This document shows positions 1 to 7,265 of a stretch of 12,338 bases of DNA, one piece after another (positions within the stretch are counted from its first letter, which is position 1; every line of letters starts with the position of its first letter). Under the pieces are notes generated by a model, which saw nothing but the letters and a program-made list of their open reading frames with translations, had not been told where the DNA came from and did no database searches. The DNA is from Candidatus Cardinium sp. cBcalN2 (GTDB lineage: Bacteria > Bacteroidota > Bacteroidia > Cytophagales > Amoebophilaceae), in assembly GCF_022810445.1 (NCBI RefSeq), contig NZ_JAACGD010000020.1, positions 1 through 12,338 of the forward strand, read 5' to 3'. A program made the translations under genes and the position numbers.

Positions 1-532
1 CCCTAACTACTGCTACATGGCCTAGGTATGATGCAATACAGAGCGGGGAGGCACCATATTTAGTTTTTTTATTGACATCAACTCTTACATCTTTACTTAA
101 AAGTTTAACTGCTTCTACTTTACCATTTTTTGTTGCTAATTGAAGAGGAGTATAGCCATCATGATCCTTTGCATTAAGCAAACAAAATATAGCATGATAA
201 TTATCTGAAATTGAATTTTCAAGTAAAATTTTAAGGATATCTATATGATTTGATAAAACTGCATGATGAATTATATTACGTCCTTGATTATCTGTTGCAA
301 ATAACATATTGTCCTTAGCAAGAATAGGCAAATAATTGATAATTAAGTTGACCAGGTCTTTTAGGGTTTTTGTTTCAGCTTTGTTCTCTTTTTTTAAATT
401 TGTCGAATCTTCATTCAAACCATATCTAACAGGTAGTTTACAACAATTAATAGCAACTACTAAAAATAGTACCAAACTTAATCCAGTCATTAATTTGGAC
501 AATAAAGTGTACTGTATATGTTTTTTATGCAT
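1..532 (-). CDS. Ankyrin-repeat protein with N-terminal signal/anchor segment (partial)
   Basis: The reading frame is open from an ATG at 532 to the left edge, giving 177 residues with the C-terminus outside the window. Residues 1-13 are basic, about 14-29 are strongly hydrophobic, and Cys30-Cys31 follow: a signal peptide, possibly of lipoprotein type although the AINC box is a poor lipobox. A charged linker (about 40-58) leads into ankyrin repeats: about 76-106 (DNQGRNIIHHAV...IDILKILL), 122-147 (DHDGYTPLQLATKNGKVEAV) and 156-177 (TKYGASPLCIASYLGHVAVV), matching the GxTPLHxAxxxGHxxVVxxLL pattern. Ankyrin repeats mediate protein-protein contacts, and such proteins are numerous in intracellular Bacteroidetes. 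Partner and role are unknown. An in-frame ATG at 583 would add 17 residues; 532 is preferred because it puts the hydrophobic segment near the N-terminus. The transcript reads away from the rest of the window. Confidence 0.82.
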   Translation of the reverse strand, partial: MHKKHIQYTLLSKLMTGLSLVLFLVVAINCCKLPVRYGLNEDSTNLKKENKAETKTLKDLVNLIINYLPILAKDNMLFATDNQGRNIIHHAVLSNHIDILKILLENSISDNYHAIFCLLNAKDHDGYTPLQLATKNGKVEAVKLLSKDVRVDVNKKTKYGASPLCIASYLGHVAVVR

Positions 533-820
533 AATGAAGATGTTGTTATAGATGGATAGTATAAATTTGCTATTAGCTCTCATGTTATTTTTTACATTTT
601 TCATGTTACGGAGCTAGAAATCTTATTATTTTTATTGGTTTCACAGGTTATTATTACTTTATTATGAATAAAAAATTTCCCTACAAAACCCTTCATATCA
701 TATTTAGGAGACTGTATAAGTTGCATGCTATTGCTTAGATAGGATATCGCGTAAGTTTATCAATTGCTATATAGTAGGATCGTGAGGTTCGGAAACAGCG
801 TTTAATAGGTTACTGATCCA

Positions 821-965
821 GCGCTGTGGTAAAGCGAAAAAAAAGAAAAAACGCACCTTGTAAAAATTTTCGATTACAACATGTAACCTTCGAGCAAAGC
901 TGAAATAAAAAATCTTGTTTGGAAACCGGCTAGCAGAGAAGTTCTGTTTTTCTAGCTGTAAATGG
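821..965 (-). repeat. Decayed copy B of the dispersed hairpin repeat
   Basis: Read on the plus strand, this stretch follows, block by block, the reverse complement of the better copy at 5336-5555. It has GTGGTAAAGC (826-835), an A-rich run then AAAAAACGCACCTTGTAAAA (846-865), AGCTGAAATA (899-908) and finally AAGTTCTGTTTTTCTAGCTG (939-958). The order and spacing are kept while many bases differ, so this is an old copy. The central GC-rich hairpin of the intact copy is no longer perfect here. The strand given is relative to the copy at 5336-5555. Confidence 0.65.
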
Positions 966-1064
966 TATTGATCAAGTATTTGATTTATCTCTCAATTTTT
1001 AAATTATTAAAAATAGATACAATTCCAAATAAATATCTTTAAAAAATATTAGCATATAAAAATA

Positions 1065-1106
1065 GACCTCTTACAAAAGCTATTCGTATAGCTTTTGCAA
1101 GAGGTC
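1065..1106. repeat. Inverted repeat, 19-bp stem with 4-nt loop
   Basis: The arms 1065-1083 and 1088-1106 are reverse complements with one mismatch (A1073 against C1098) around the loop TCGT. The arm begins GACCTCTT and continues with ACAAAAGCTAT. No U-run follows on either strand, so a classical intrinsic terminator is not obvious. The GACCTCTTGCAAAAG-type end resembles terminal inverted repeats I recall from IS5-like elements, so it could be two insertion-sequence ends left after loss of the interior. No target duplication is visible beside it. Confidence 0.7.
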
Positions 1107-1245
1107 CCATGAATCCACTTAATTCAAAAATGTAAGAAAACCATGGAGTATGGCTTTAACAATCATATAGGATTAAATAGAGAACTGTTCTATAATAGCT
1201 TTTTAAAAGAGGTTTTTTTGCGCATTCGCCCATAGGGCTGAATGG

Positions 1246-2235
1246 TTAACGTGCCAGATTTTTAAACCTAGCGTAACACGCTAAGAATTTTTTATTTTCA
1301 AAAGCAGGGGTACCAGAAAGGGTAATATGGCCTTTGGGAAAAGAGCGGGTAATACCGGCACGACCAACTGCTCTCATATGATCACCCAAATGGAGGTGAC
1401 CCGCAACACCTGTTTGGCCACCCAGCCTACCATAATCTCCTATCTTGGTCGATCCAGCAATGCCTACCTGTGCTGCAATACCCGTATGCCTACCTATTTG
1501 CACATTATGGGCTATTTGCACTAAATTATCTATTTTGGTTCCTTTACCTATGATAGTGGTACCCACAGTAGCCGCATCTATGGTCGTATTGGCTCCAATT
1601 TCTACCTCATCAGCTAATTGCACGTTACCAATAGAGGGGATACGCTTGTAACTACCATCTGCATGCGTTAAAAAGCCAAAACCAGTACCACCAATGACAG
1701 CACCCGCATGAACAACACATCGGCTACCTATAATGGTATAAGCAGCTATTTTAGCGCCACTATAAAGGGTCGTATCCTCACCAATGGTGACATGATCTCC
1801 TACATAAACATGTGGATAAATTTTTACGCCTTTACCTATAACTACATGATGACCAATATAGGAAAAAGCACCTCGATAAATATTTGCACCTACCGTAACC
1901 CCCTGACCTATATAAGAGGGAAATTCTATACCTGATTTAGGAACTATTTTTTGCTGGTAAATCTCTTCTATGAGCAGAGAAAAAGCACGATAAGGATCTT
2001 CAACAGCAATCAAAACAGCAGATAGAGGTGCAACAGGTTGAAAATCTTTAGGAACCAAAACAGCAGAGGCTTTGGTTTGGTAAAAGGCAGTAGTGTATTG
2101 GGGGCTTGAAAAAAAACTAAGCCCGCCAATAGCTCCATCATCCAGGGTACAAAGATGGGTTAAGTTTGTACCCATACAGCCAGCTAATAATTTGCCATCA
2201 AAGCGTTCTATTAATTCTGATAGGGTCCATTGCAT
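1246..2235 (-). CDS. lpxD: UDP-3-O-acylglucosamine N-acyltransferase LpxD
   Basis: LpxD adds the second hydroxyacyl chain, from acyl-ACP, to UDP-3-O-acyl-glucosamine, the third step of lipid A synthesis in the cytoplasm. The 329-residue product has the N-terminal uridine-binding domain (about 1-100), then a left-handed beta-helix of hexapeptide repeats (about 105-300). The family signature GGTGFGF (182-188), the run EIGANTTID (212-220) and [12 protein letters not shown] (237-248) with the catalytic His243 are all present. The usual TTIDR is TTIDA here. The C-terminus stops soon after YARFKNLAR, somewhat shorter than the roughly 340-345 residues usual in this family, so the acyl-carrier-binding C-terminal helix looks trimmed. 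It begins with ATG 31 bp after the stop of the lipoprotein gene on the same strand. In most Bacteroidetes lpxD sits directly before lpxC/fabZ; here it is 3.6 kb away and inverted. Confidence 0.96.
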   Translation of the reverse strand: MQWTLSELIERFDGKLLAGCMGTNLTHLCTLDDGAIGGLSFFSSPQYTTAFYQTKASAVLVPKDFQPVAPLSAVLIAVEDPYRAFSLLIEEIYQQKIVPKSGIEFPSYIGQGVTVGANIYRGAFSYIGHHVVIGKGVKIYPHVYVGDHVTIGEDTTLYSGAKIAAYTIIGSRCVVHAGAVIGGTGFGFLTHADGSYKRIPSIGNVQLADEVEIGANTTIDAATVGTTIIGKGTKIDNLVQIAHNVQIGRHTGIAAQVGIAGSTKIGDYGRLGGQTGVAGHLHLGDHMRAVGRAGITRSFPKGHITLSGTPAFENKKFLACYARFKNLAR

Positions 2236-2266
2236 GGTAGTTATTTTAGAGTAGGGAATCTTTATT

Positions 2267-3052
2267 TTACTGTTTTACTTTTTTCATCATACTACTACAA
2301 TAGCCATTTTTTCTTTTTCTTTTTTTGCGTTTACTAATAGTAGATCGCACTGCTTCTTTATCTGACTGATCCAAAACTGATGGGCGGTTTTTACGCTTTT
2401 CCGCAAGGCGACAAATCTTAAGAAAAGCATCGATACTATTGGCGCATATTTCCGTTTTACCATCTTCATGGCATTTGTAGATTCGCGAACTATATTTATT
2501 TTCAATGCTTTCCTCTACAAGATCAATATAATATCCACAACTTCCATCTATTAGAGCTGCTATACAAAAAGGTTGCTTTATGAAATATAATCTTGTTGTT
2601 ACAGGCTTACCTTTTCTTCTCTTTTTTACTTTAACCGGTACTGAAATGTCAAGTAAATAACATGATTGATCTGAATTTTGCTTACGGATTAAACTACGCG
2701 CGACTTTTTGTTCATCCCCTGAATTGGGTGTAAGAAATCCAAAGAATAGATACTCCCCTATTTTTAAAGTAGGTAGTTGCCAATTTTTCAGGAGTTTTAC
2801 GTATCCCTTAGGTAGGGTAACGCCATATTTTGTACTGTTCTGTAATTGTTGATTGAAGTAATTGATGACAAGCTCTCTTGTTTTTGTTTTGGCTATTTTT
2901 GTTTTTGCTTTTGTTTTCGTGTTTTGTTGTATTATGCTTTTTGGGTTTATGGATAGGCTTGTGCTCTCATCTATATAGCTTTTATACACTGAACAACCAT
3001 CTAACACCATACAAACAACTACGCAAACAATTTTATAGACATTTAGAGACAT
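2267..3052 (-). CDS. Putative lipoprotein of unknown function
   Basis: I do not recognise the family. From the ATG at 3052 the product is 261 residues: MSLNVYK, a hydrophobic stretch, then VLDGC with Cys20, a plausible signal-peptidase-II lipoprotein signal. The frame can be extended ten codons upstream to a TTG at 3082, but the ATG gives the standard signal length, so I prefer it. The mature protein has a low-complexity Lys/Thr-rich stretch ([15 protein letters not shown]), a central part with several cysteines ([49 protein letters not shown]) and a very basic tail (SKRKKRKRK) ending KKVKQ. The spaced cysteines could form disulfides outside the inner membrane. It lies between thrS and lpxD on the same strand, 31 bp before lpxD and 128 bp after thrS, and may be co-transcribed with lpxD. 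A fast-evolving or lineage-specific envelope protein is the simplest reading. Confidence 0.75.
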   Translation of the reverse strand: MSLNVYKIVCVVVCMVLDGCSVYKSYIDESTSLSINPKSIIQQNTKTKAKTKIAKTKTRELVINYFNQQLQNSTKYGVTLPKGYVKLLKNWQLPTLKIGEYLFFGFLTPNSGDEQKVARSLIRKQNSDQSCYLLDISVPVKVKKRRKGKPVTTRLYFIKQPFCIAALIDGSCGYYIDLVEESIENKYSSRIYKCHEDGKTEICANSIDAFLKICRLAEKRKNRPSVLDQSDKEAVRSTISKRKKRKRKNGYCSSMMKKVKQ

Positions 3053-3123
3053 AGTATCAACGGAATAATTAAATTTTAACAATAGCTTTCTTGTGCAAAA
3101 CTACTTTCGCTGTATCGATTCCG

Positions 3124-3180
3124 AACTGTGGTAAGGCCACTTACAAAAATTAAAAAACGCGCCTTGTAAAATAGTTGCGA
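3124..3180 (-). repeat. Partial copy C of the dispersed repeat, abutting thrS
   Basis: This holds only one module of the family: CTGTGGTAAGG (3126-3136), then an A-rich run into AAAAAACGCGCCTTGTAAAA (3152-3171) and TAGTTGCGA (3172-3180). The last part matches the reverse complement of about 5495-5518 almost base for base. It ends exactly where the thrS stop codon (3181-3183) begins, so it forms the 3' untranslated part of thrS and the upstream region of the lipoprotein gene. The central palindrome module is absent. Confidence 0.7.
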
Positions 3181-5097
3181 TCAGAAAGCAATAGCCACCA
3201 CTTCCTCACAAATTTGCTGGATAAAGTCATCTACAAGAATAGTAACCTGGCCATTTTGTTTACGGACCGTAACAGTTTTATTAATCATTTCTTTTTCGCC
3301 AACCACCAGGATATAGGGAATTTTACGTAAAGTAGTCTCCCGAATTTTTTTGCCAATGGTTTCGTTTCGGCTATCTAAGGTAGTACGGATGCCTGCTGCC
3401 AATAGCTTTTGCTCTACAAGAACAGCATATTGATTATATTTATCAGAAAGGGATAAAAGAGCTACTTGTTCTGGAGCTAGCCAGAGTGGAAACTTCCCAC
3501 CAGTATGCTCAATAAGAATCGCTATAAAGCGCTCTAGTGAACCAAATGGCGCACGATGAATCATAACGGGCCGGTGTTTCCCACCATCGGCTCCCATATA
3601 GGTCAAATCAAAGCGAATAGGTAGTTGGTAATCTAGCTGCACTGTACCTAGTTGCCAACTACGGCCTAAGACATCTTTAACCATAAAATCGACCTTCGGA
3701 CCATAAAAAGCAGCTTCACCCTGTACAACAGTGGCTTGTAAGCCTTTTTCTTTGGCTATGGCTTGAATAGCTTCTTCCGCTAAATCCCAATCTTGTGCGT
3801 TTCCGATATATTTATCGCTACTAGGGTCTCTAAAAGAGAGTTGGGCCGTATAATCTTTAAACCCAAATAGGCCAAATACATAAAGAACCAAATCAATGAC
3901 CTTAGCAAATTCTGCTGCTACTTGATCGGAACGACAAAAGATATGGGCATCATCCTGTGTAAAACAACGGGTGCGGGTCAATCCATGCAAGGCACCATGC
4001 AATTCGTAACGATAGACGGTTCCAAACTCTGCCAAACGAATAGGAAGCTCTTTATAGGAACGGGGGGCACTGTTGTAAATTTCACAATGATGAGGGCAAT
4101 TCATTGGCTTTAAAAGATATTCCTCTTCGGGTTGAGCGGTACGAATAGGCTGAAAACAATCTGCTTGGTATTTTTCATAATGACCAGAAGTGATATAGAG
4201 CGCTTTATGGCCAATATGGGGGGTAATAACGGGCTGATATCCGCGCTTGATCTGCTCCTTTTTAAGAAATTGGACCAAAGTATCACACAATAGGGCACCC
4301 TTAGGTAACCAAAGCGGCAGACCAAGACCAACTTTTTCAGAAAAAGTAAATAGGCCAAGCGCCTTGCCTATCTTTGCATGGCTTCTTTTTTGGGCTTCTT
4401 CTCTAATATATAGAAAATCTGTTAATTCTTTTTTAGTTGGAAAAGTGATACCATAAATACGGGTAAGCTGCTTATTGTTTTCATTGCTTCGCCAGTAGGC
4501 TCCTGAAATGTTTAAAATTTTAACCGCTTTGATCCATCCAGTATGGGGTAAATGGGAACCTTTACACAAATCGATAAAATCACCTTGTTGATATAAGGTG
4601 ATGGTACCATCGGCCAATCCTTCTAATAGCTCCAATTTATAAGGATCTTCTTTTTTAGTAAAAAAGTCAATAGCTTCTTGCTTGGAGACCACTCGACGAA
4701 TAAATGGATCTTTTTGCTGGGCAAGTGTAATGATTTCTTTTTCTATAGCTGCCAGATCTAGGCTATCCGTTGAATAGGGACCTAAATCTACATCATAATA
4801 AAAGCCTTGTGCAATAGGGGGACCTATACCAAACTTAACACCAGGGTAAAGGCGCTCCAAGGCAGCAGCTAGAAGATGGGCAGAAGAGTGCCAAAAGAGT
4901 TGTTTACCTGCATGATCTTCCCATCTAAGGAAATGGAGGGTAGCATCTATTTCAATAGGCCGCGTAAGATCATAGACTGCGTCATCGACCTGAACCGCTA
5001 AAATATCAGCTGGTGCCCCGAGTTGTTGGGCGATAACTAAACCAGTAGTTCCTTTAGGGAATGGCCTTTTTTGGCCATCTATGAGTAGATTAATCAT
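3181..5097 (-). CDS. thrS: Threonyl-tRNA synthetase
   Basis: It charges tRNA-Thr with threonine in the cytoplasm. The 638-residue length is normal. Domains in order: TGS (about 1-60); editing domain with HSSAH (His70, His74) and CKGSH (Cys178, His182), which removes mischarged serine; class II catalytic core (about 240-535) with motif 2 around RLAEFGTVYRYE (354-365); and a C-terminal anticodon-binding domain (about 540-638). The zinc ligands that recognise threonine are visible as Cys334 (MNCPHH), His385 (DDAHIF) and His514 (MIHRAPFGSLERF). All key residues are present and the frame is intact. The start is the ATG at 5097, followed by the TGS strand MINLLIDG. It is transcribed divergently from lpxC/fabZ across a 750-bp spacer. 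No threonine-tRNA-like leader or attenuator was evident upstream. Confidence 0.98.
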   Translation of the reverse strand: MINLLIDGQKRPFPKGTTGLVIAQQLGAPADILAVQVDDAVYDLTRPIEIDATLHFLRWEDHAGKQLFWHSSAHLLAAALERLYPGVKFGIGPPIAQGFYYDVDLGPYSTDSLDLAAIEKEIITLAQQKDPFIRRVVSKQEAIDFFTKKEDPYKLELLEGLADGTITLYQQGDFIDLCKGSHLPHTGWIKAVKILNISGAYWRSNENNKQLTRIYGITFPTKKELTDFLYIREEAQKRSHAKIGKALGLFTFSEKVGLGLPLWLPKGALLCDTLVQFLKKEQIKRGYQPVITPHIGHKALYITSGHYEKYQADCFQPIRTAQPEEEYLLKPMNCPHHCEIYNSAPRSYKELPIRLAEFGTVYRYELHGALHGLTRTRCFTQDDAHIFCRSDQVAAEFAKVIDLVLYVFGLFGFKDYTAQLSFRDPSSDKYIGNAQDWDLAEEAIQAIAKEKGLQATVVQGEAAFYGPKVDFMVKDVLGRSWQLGTVQLDYQLPIRFDLTYMGADGGKHRPVMIHRAPFGSLERFIAILIEHTGGKFPLWLAPEQVALLSLSDKYNQYAVLVEQKLLAAGIRTTLDSRNETIGKKIRETTLRKIPYILVVGEKEMINKTVTVRKQNGQVTILVDDFIQQICEEVVAIAF

Positions 5098-5335
5098 TGT
5101 ATGCTGTACAGTACCTTACCACTTAATGGATTTGTTAGTTGATAAACATACAATTTTTTTATTAATGGTTCTATATTTCATCTTTATTTTAGCATGAAAA
5201 GGCATGCTTTGAAAGAAGATTAATGATATCAGCGGTATTATAGCTAAATTAGCTGGCCAGTTAGATAAATTACAAATCATTGGCTTTCACCTATATGGAA
5301 AAACAAATGGGCAACATATAGCAAGAATTTTTAAA

Positions 5336-5555
5336 GCTACTTTTTGCTTGATCAAAAAGTAGCCAAAAAATCAAGCCCTCAGTAAAAAGTTGCTGAAATC
5401 GCCCCTTACAGCTGGAAAAACAGAACTTGCCCGCTATGCGGGCTTCGAACAGGCTGTTTTTCTATTTCAGCTGTAAGGGGCGATTTCTAGTCGCAACTAT
5501 TTTACAAGGGGCGTTTTTTCTTTTTTGGCGTAGCTTTACCACTACGCTGAACAGC
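5336..5555 (+). repeat. Most intact copy A of the dispersed hairpin repeat
   Basis: Three modules can be seen. Module 1 (5336-5395): stem GCTACTTTTT / AAAAAGTAGC (5336-5345, 5354-5363), then CCAAAAAATCAAGC and GTTGCTGAAA. Module 2 (5395-5487): a long palindrome whose outer 20-bp arms (5395-5414 and 5468-5487) are perfect reverse complements, continued by GAAAAACAG / CTGTTTTTC (5415-5423, 5454-5462) after a 5-nt bulge, with a GCCCGC-TAT-GCGGGC hairpin (5429-5443) at its heart. Module 3 (about 5488-5555): GTCGCAACTATTTTACAAGG, a T-rich run and a small hairpin GCGTAG / CTACGC (5528-5533, 5542-5547). Modules recur at 821-965, 3124-3180, 8074-8173, 9526-9620 and 12170-12338. No open reading frame is inside, so it is non-autonomous. 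Confidence 0.8.
5395..5487. repeat. Long nested palindrome inside repeat copy A
   Basis: The arms 5395-5423 and 5454-5487 pair over 29 bases, interrupted only by a 5-nt bulge (5463-5467) on the right arm. The first 20 pairs are perfect. Between them lies a second stem, GCCCGC / GCGGGC, closing on the loop TAT. On either strand an RNA would fold into one long, very stable rod. No long U-run follows directly, though a T-rich stretch comes about 25 bp later on the plus strand. Confidence 0.85.
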
Positions 5556-5773
5556 TAATGGCGTCAACTTAAGGGTTACATTTTATTGATTTCCAAATGT
5601 GATAATATAACTTTTAGATTTGCTTTTTTGTTTATTATTTGTGGTGTAAACTTAATTTTTTAGGCTATTATGGCCTTCTATAAAGGAATTTGGTAGCCAA
5701 AGACTATGCTAAAAGTTTATAAATAAATACAGCCGCAGTAAAATAGATTTTCCTTAAGTTGATGCGATTGGCT

Positions 5774-5831
5774 AAACAGCTACTATTTTTTTATCGAAGG
5801 AGATAAGCGGAGGGCTATACTATAGCTGTTT
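5774..5831 (+). promoter_or_regulatory. Inverted repeat in the lpxC/fabZ leader
   Basis: AAACAGCTA (5774-5782) and TAGCTGTTT (5823-5831) are perfect 9-bp inverted repeats around a 40-nt loop containing AAGGAGATAAGC (5797-5808), a Shine-Dalgarno-like sequence too far (about 40 nt) from the ATG at 5847 to serve it directly. The right arm ends 15 nt before the start codon. If transcription starts upstream, the leader could fold and bring this purine run closer. It may also be chance in AT-rich DNA. Confidence 0.3.
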
Positions 5832-5846
5832 TTTAAAATATGTACG

Positions 5847-7265
5847 ATGCAACACCAACAACAGACCATTCAACGGATCATCCATTTCGAAGGCATTGGG
5901 CTCCATACTGGGAAAAAGGTTAAGGGTAGCTTAACCCCTATGCCGATTGATACGGGCATACAATTTCAACGAATTGACCTAACCGATCAGCCTTTTATAG
6001 AAGCTTCGGTAGCCCATGTGGCCGAAACTGAACGAGGTACCCTTCTTGAAAAAAATAAAGCACGAGTAGCTACGGTAGAGCACTTGCTAGCAGCAATTAT
6101 AGGCATCCAAGTAGATAATATTTGTATTCAACTAGATGGACCAGAGGTGCCAGATCTAGATGGTAGTGCTTTGGCTTTTGTAGACCTGCTGTTAGAGGCA
6201 GGTGTGGTGCCACAAGAAGCACCAAAAAAGTTTTTTACCCTCAAAGAACCCTTTCTTTACGACGACCCAGATACAGGTAGCCATTATGCTCTCTATCCGG
6301 ACAGCGACTATAGCATGCATGTTACCCTTGCTTACAATAGATGGCCCATAGGCCATCAATATGCAACGCTCTCTACATTAGCGCACTTTAAAGATGCCAT
6401 AGCGCCTGCGCGCACCTTTACCTATTTAGATGAAATTCCTGCCTTATATGGCAAAGGTTTACTACAGGGAGGCGACCCTGCAAAAGCCGTTATTTTCTCT
6501 GACCATAAGGACCATACAGAATGGTTAGAACAGATTACCCAATTAACAGGGCACCAGGTTAACCATTTGGTCACACCTGACGACTTATCCTCGTTACGCT
6601 ATATGAACGAACCCGCACGTCATAAATTATTAGATCTGATCGGGGATCTAGCCTTACTAGGGAGACCTTTACAAGGAAAACTTCTTGCACACAAGCCCGG
6701 ACATGGCCCCAATATAGCTTTTGCTACTGCCTTAAAGAAACATTTAATAAGGCAAGAAGCCAAATTTCCCCCCATCTGCGACTTACAAGCTAAGCCACGC
6801 TTGGATGTAAAAGAGATCAGTAGGCTATTGCCTCATCGTTACCCTTTTCAATTGGTAGATAAAATTATGGAATTAGGTAGTTCCTATATCATTGGGGTGA
6901 AAAATATGACGATAAATGAGCCTTTTTTTCAAGGGCACTTTCCTTCCACTCCTGTTATGCCTGGTGTTCTACAAGTAGAAGCATTGGCACAAACCAGTGG
7001 TATATTGGTATTGGACAAGGTACCAGACCCAGCCCAATATCTTACCTATTTTCTTTCGATTGATGGGTGTAAATTCCGCCGTATGGTTGTACCTGGAGAT
7101 ACCCTAGTACTGCATTGTGCCTTGCTTTCAGCTATCAAGTTTAGTACTACCGAAAAGCAGTCTGTAGGAATCGCCAAGGTAAAAGGACGTATTTTTGTGG
7201 GTGAACATTTGGCTTGTGAAGCCATTTTATTGGCTCAAATTGTCAAACAACATGAAGCAATCTGA
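5847..7265 (+). CDS. lpxC/fabZ: Bifunctional UDP-3-O-acyl-GlcNAc deacetylase / 3-hydroxyacyl-ACP dehydratase
   Basis: This is a two-enzyme fusion of 472 residues. The LpxC half (about 1-305) is the zinc deacetylase that makes lipid A synthesis irreversible. Its zinc ligands are His79 (TVEHLLAA), His259 and Asp263 (HKLLDLIGD), with Glu78 and His286 (KPGHGPN) as catalytic residues. After a short linker, the FabZ half (about 318-472) dehydrates 3-hydroxyacyl-ACP in fatty acid elongation. It shows PHRYPFQLVD (329-338), FFQGHFPSTPVMPG with His364, and VEALAQ with Glu378. Both active sites are complete. This fusion is characteristic of Bacteroidetes and couples the two users of hydroxymyristoyl-type ACP. 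The start is the ATG at 5847, which gives the canonical N-terminus (QQTIQRIIHFEGIGLHTGKK). Its last 14 bp overlap lpxA, suggesting translational coupling. Confidence 0.98.
   Translation: MQHQQQTIQRIIHFEGIGLHTGKKVKGSLTPMPIDTGIQFQRIDLTDQPFIEASVAHVAETERGTLLEKNKARVATVEHLLAAIIGIQVDNICIQLDGPEVPDLDGSALAFVDLLLEAGVVPQEAPKKFFTLKEPFLYDDPDTGSHYALYPDSDYSMHVTLAYNRWPIGHQYATLSTLAHFKDAIAPARTFTYLDEIPALYGKGLLQGGDPAKAVIFSDHKDHTEWLEQITQLTGHQVNHLVTPDDLSSLRYMNEPARHKLLDLIGDLALLGRPLQGKLLAHKPGHGPNIAFATALKKHLIRQEAKFPPICDLQAKPRLDVKEISRLLPHRYPFQLVDKIMELGSSYIIGVKNMTINEPFFQGHFPSTPVMPGVLQVEALAQTSGILVLDKVPDPAQYLTYFLSIDGCKFRRMVVPGDTLVLHCALLSAIKFSTTEKQSVGIAKVKGRIFVGEHLACEAILLAQIVKQHEAI

Larger units (their letters stand above)
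533..1245. other. Gene-poor 0.7-kb spacer
   Basis: No open frame here has gene-like length or a recognisable product. The spacer holds a decayed copy of the dispersed repeat (about 821-965) and a strong hairpin (1065-1106). Two tiny frames, 664-738 and 1143-1235 on the plus strand (24 and 30 codons), look no better than chance or relics. It separates the ankyrin gene from the 3' end of lpxD, so any lpxD terminator should lie at its right side. A small hairpin (GCCC-TAT-GGGC, 1229-1239) is there, but on the lpxD strand it is followed by an A-run and not a U-run. Confidence 0.6.
5098..5846. other. 750-bp divergent spacer between thrS and lpxC/fabZ
   Basis: It must hold the promoters of both divergent genes, but I cannot place a confident Bacteroidetes-type promoter (TTTG / TAnnTTTG) for either. 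Its centre (5336-5555) is the most intact copy of the dispersed hairpin repeat. To the left, 5213-5365 is a stop-free frame without a good start codon that could be a gene remnant. To the right, 5556-5770 is AT-rich with nothing recognisable, and 5774-5831 is an inverted repeat in the lpxC leader. Confidence 0.6.

Noticed and set aside
336..551. 71-codon open frame on the plus strand
   Set aside because: It lies antisense over the ankyrin gene and is low in complexity with no recognisable features.
664..738. 24-codon plus-strand frame beginning MNKKFPYKTLHIIFRR
   Set aside because: It is short, isolated in AT-rich DNA, and no continuation in another frame was convincing.
780..830. GGTTCGG-containing stretch considered as a tRNA T-arm
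   Set aside because: No acceptor stem or anticodon arm can be built around it, and the region belongs to the dispersed repeat.
1143..1235. 30-codon plus-strand frame beginning MEYGFNNHIGLNREL
   Set aside because: It is too short and has no family resemblance. It might be a relic, but nothing supports expression.
1229..1239. Small GC hairpin considered as the lpxD terminator
   Set aside because: On the lpxD strand the stem is followed by an A-run and not by a U-run, so it does not fit intrinsic termination.
3053..3082. Ten-codon upstream extension of the lipoprotein gene
   Set aside because: It would need a TTG start and puts ten extra residues before an already complete signal peptide.
7195..7251. 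TTG-started N-terminal extension of lpxA
   Set aside because: The extra 19 residues are lpxC/fabZ sequence read in another frame. The ATG at 7252 gives the family's standard N-terminus and length.
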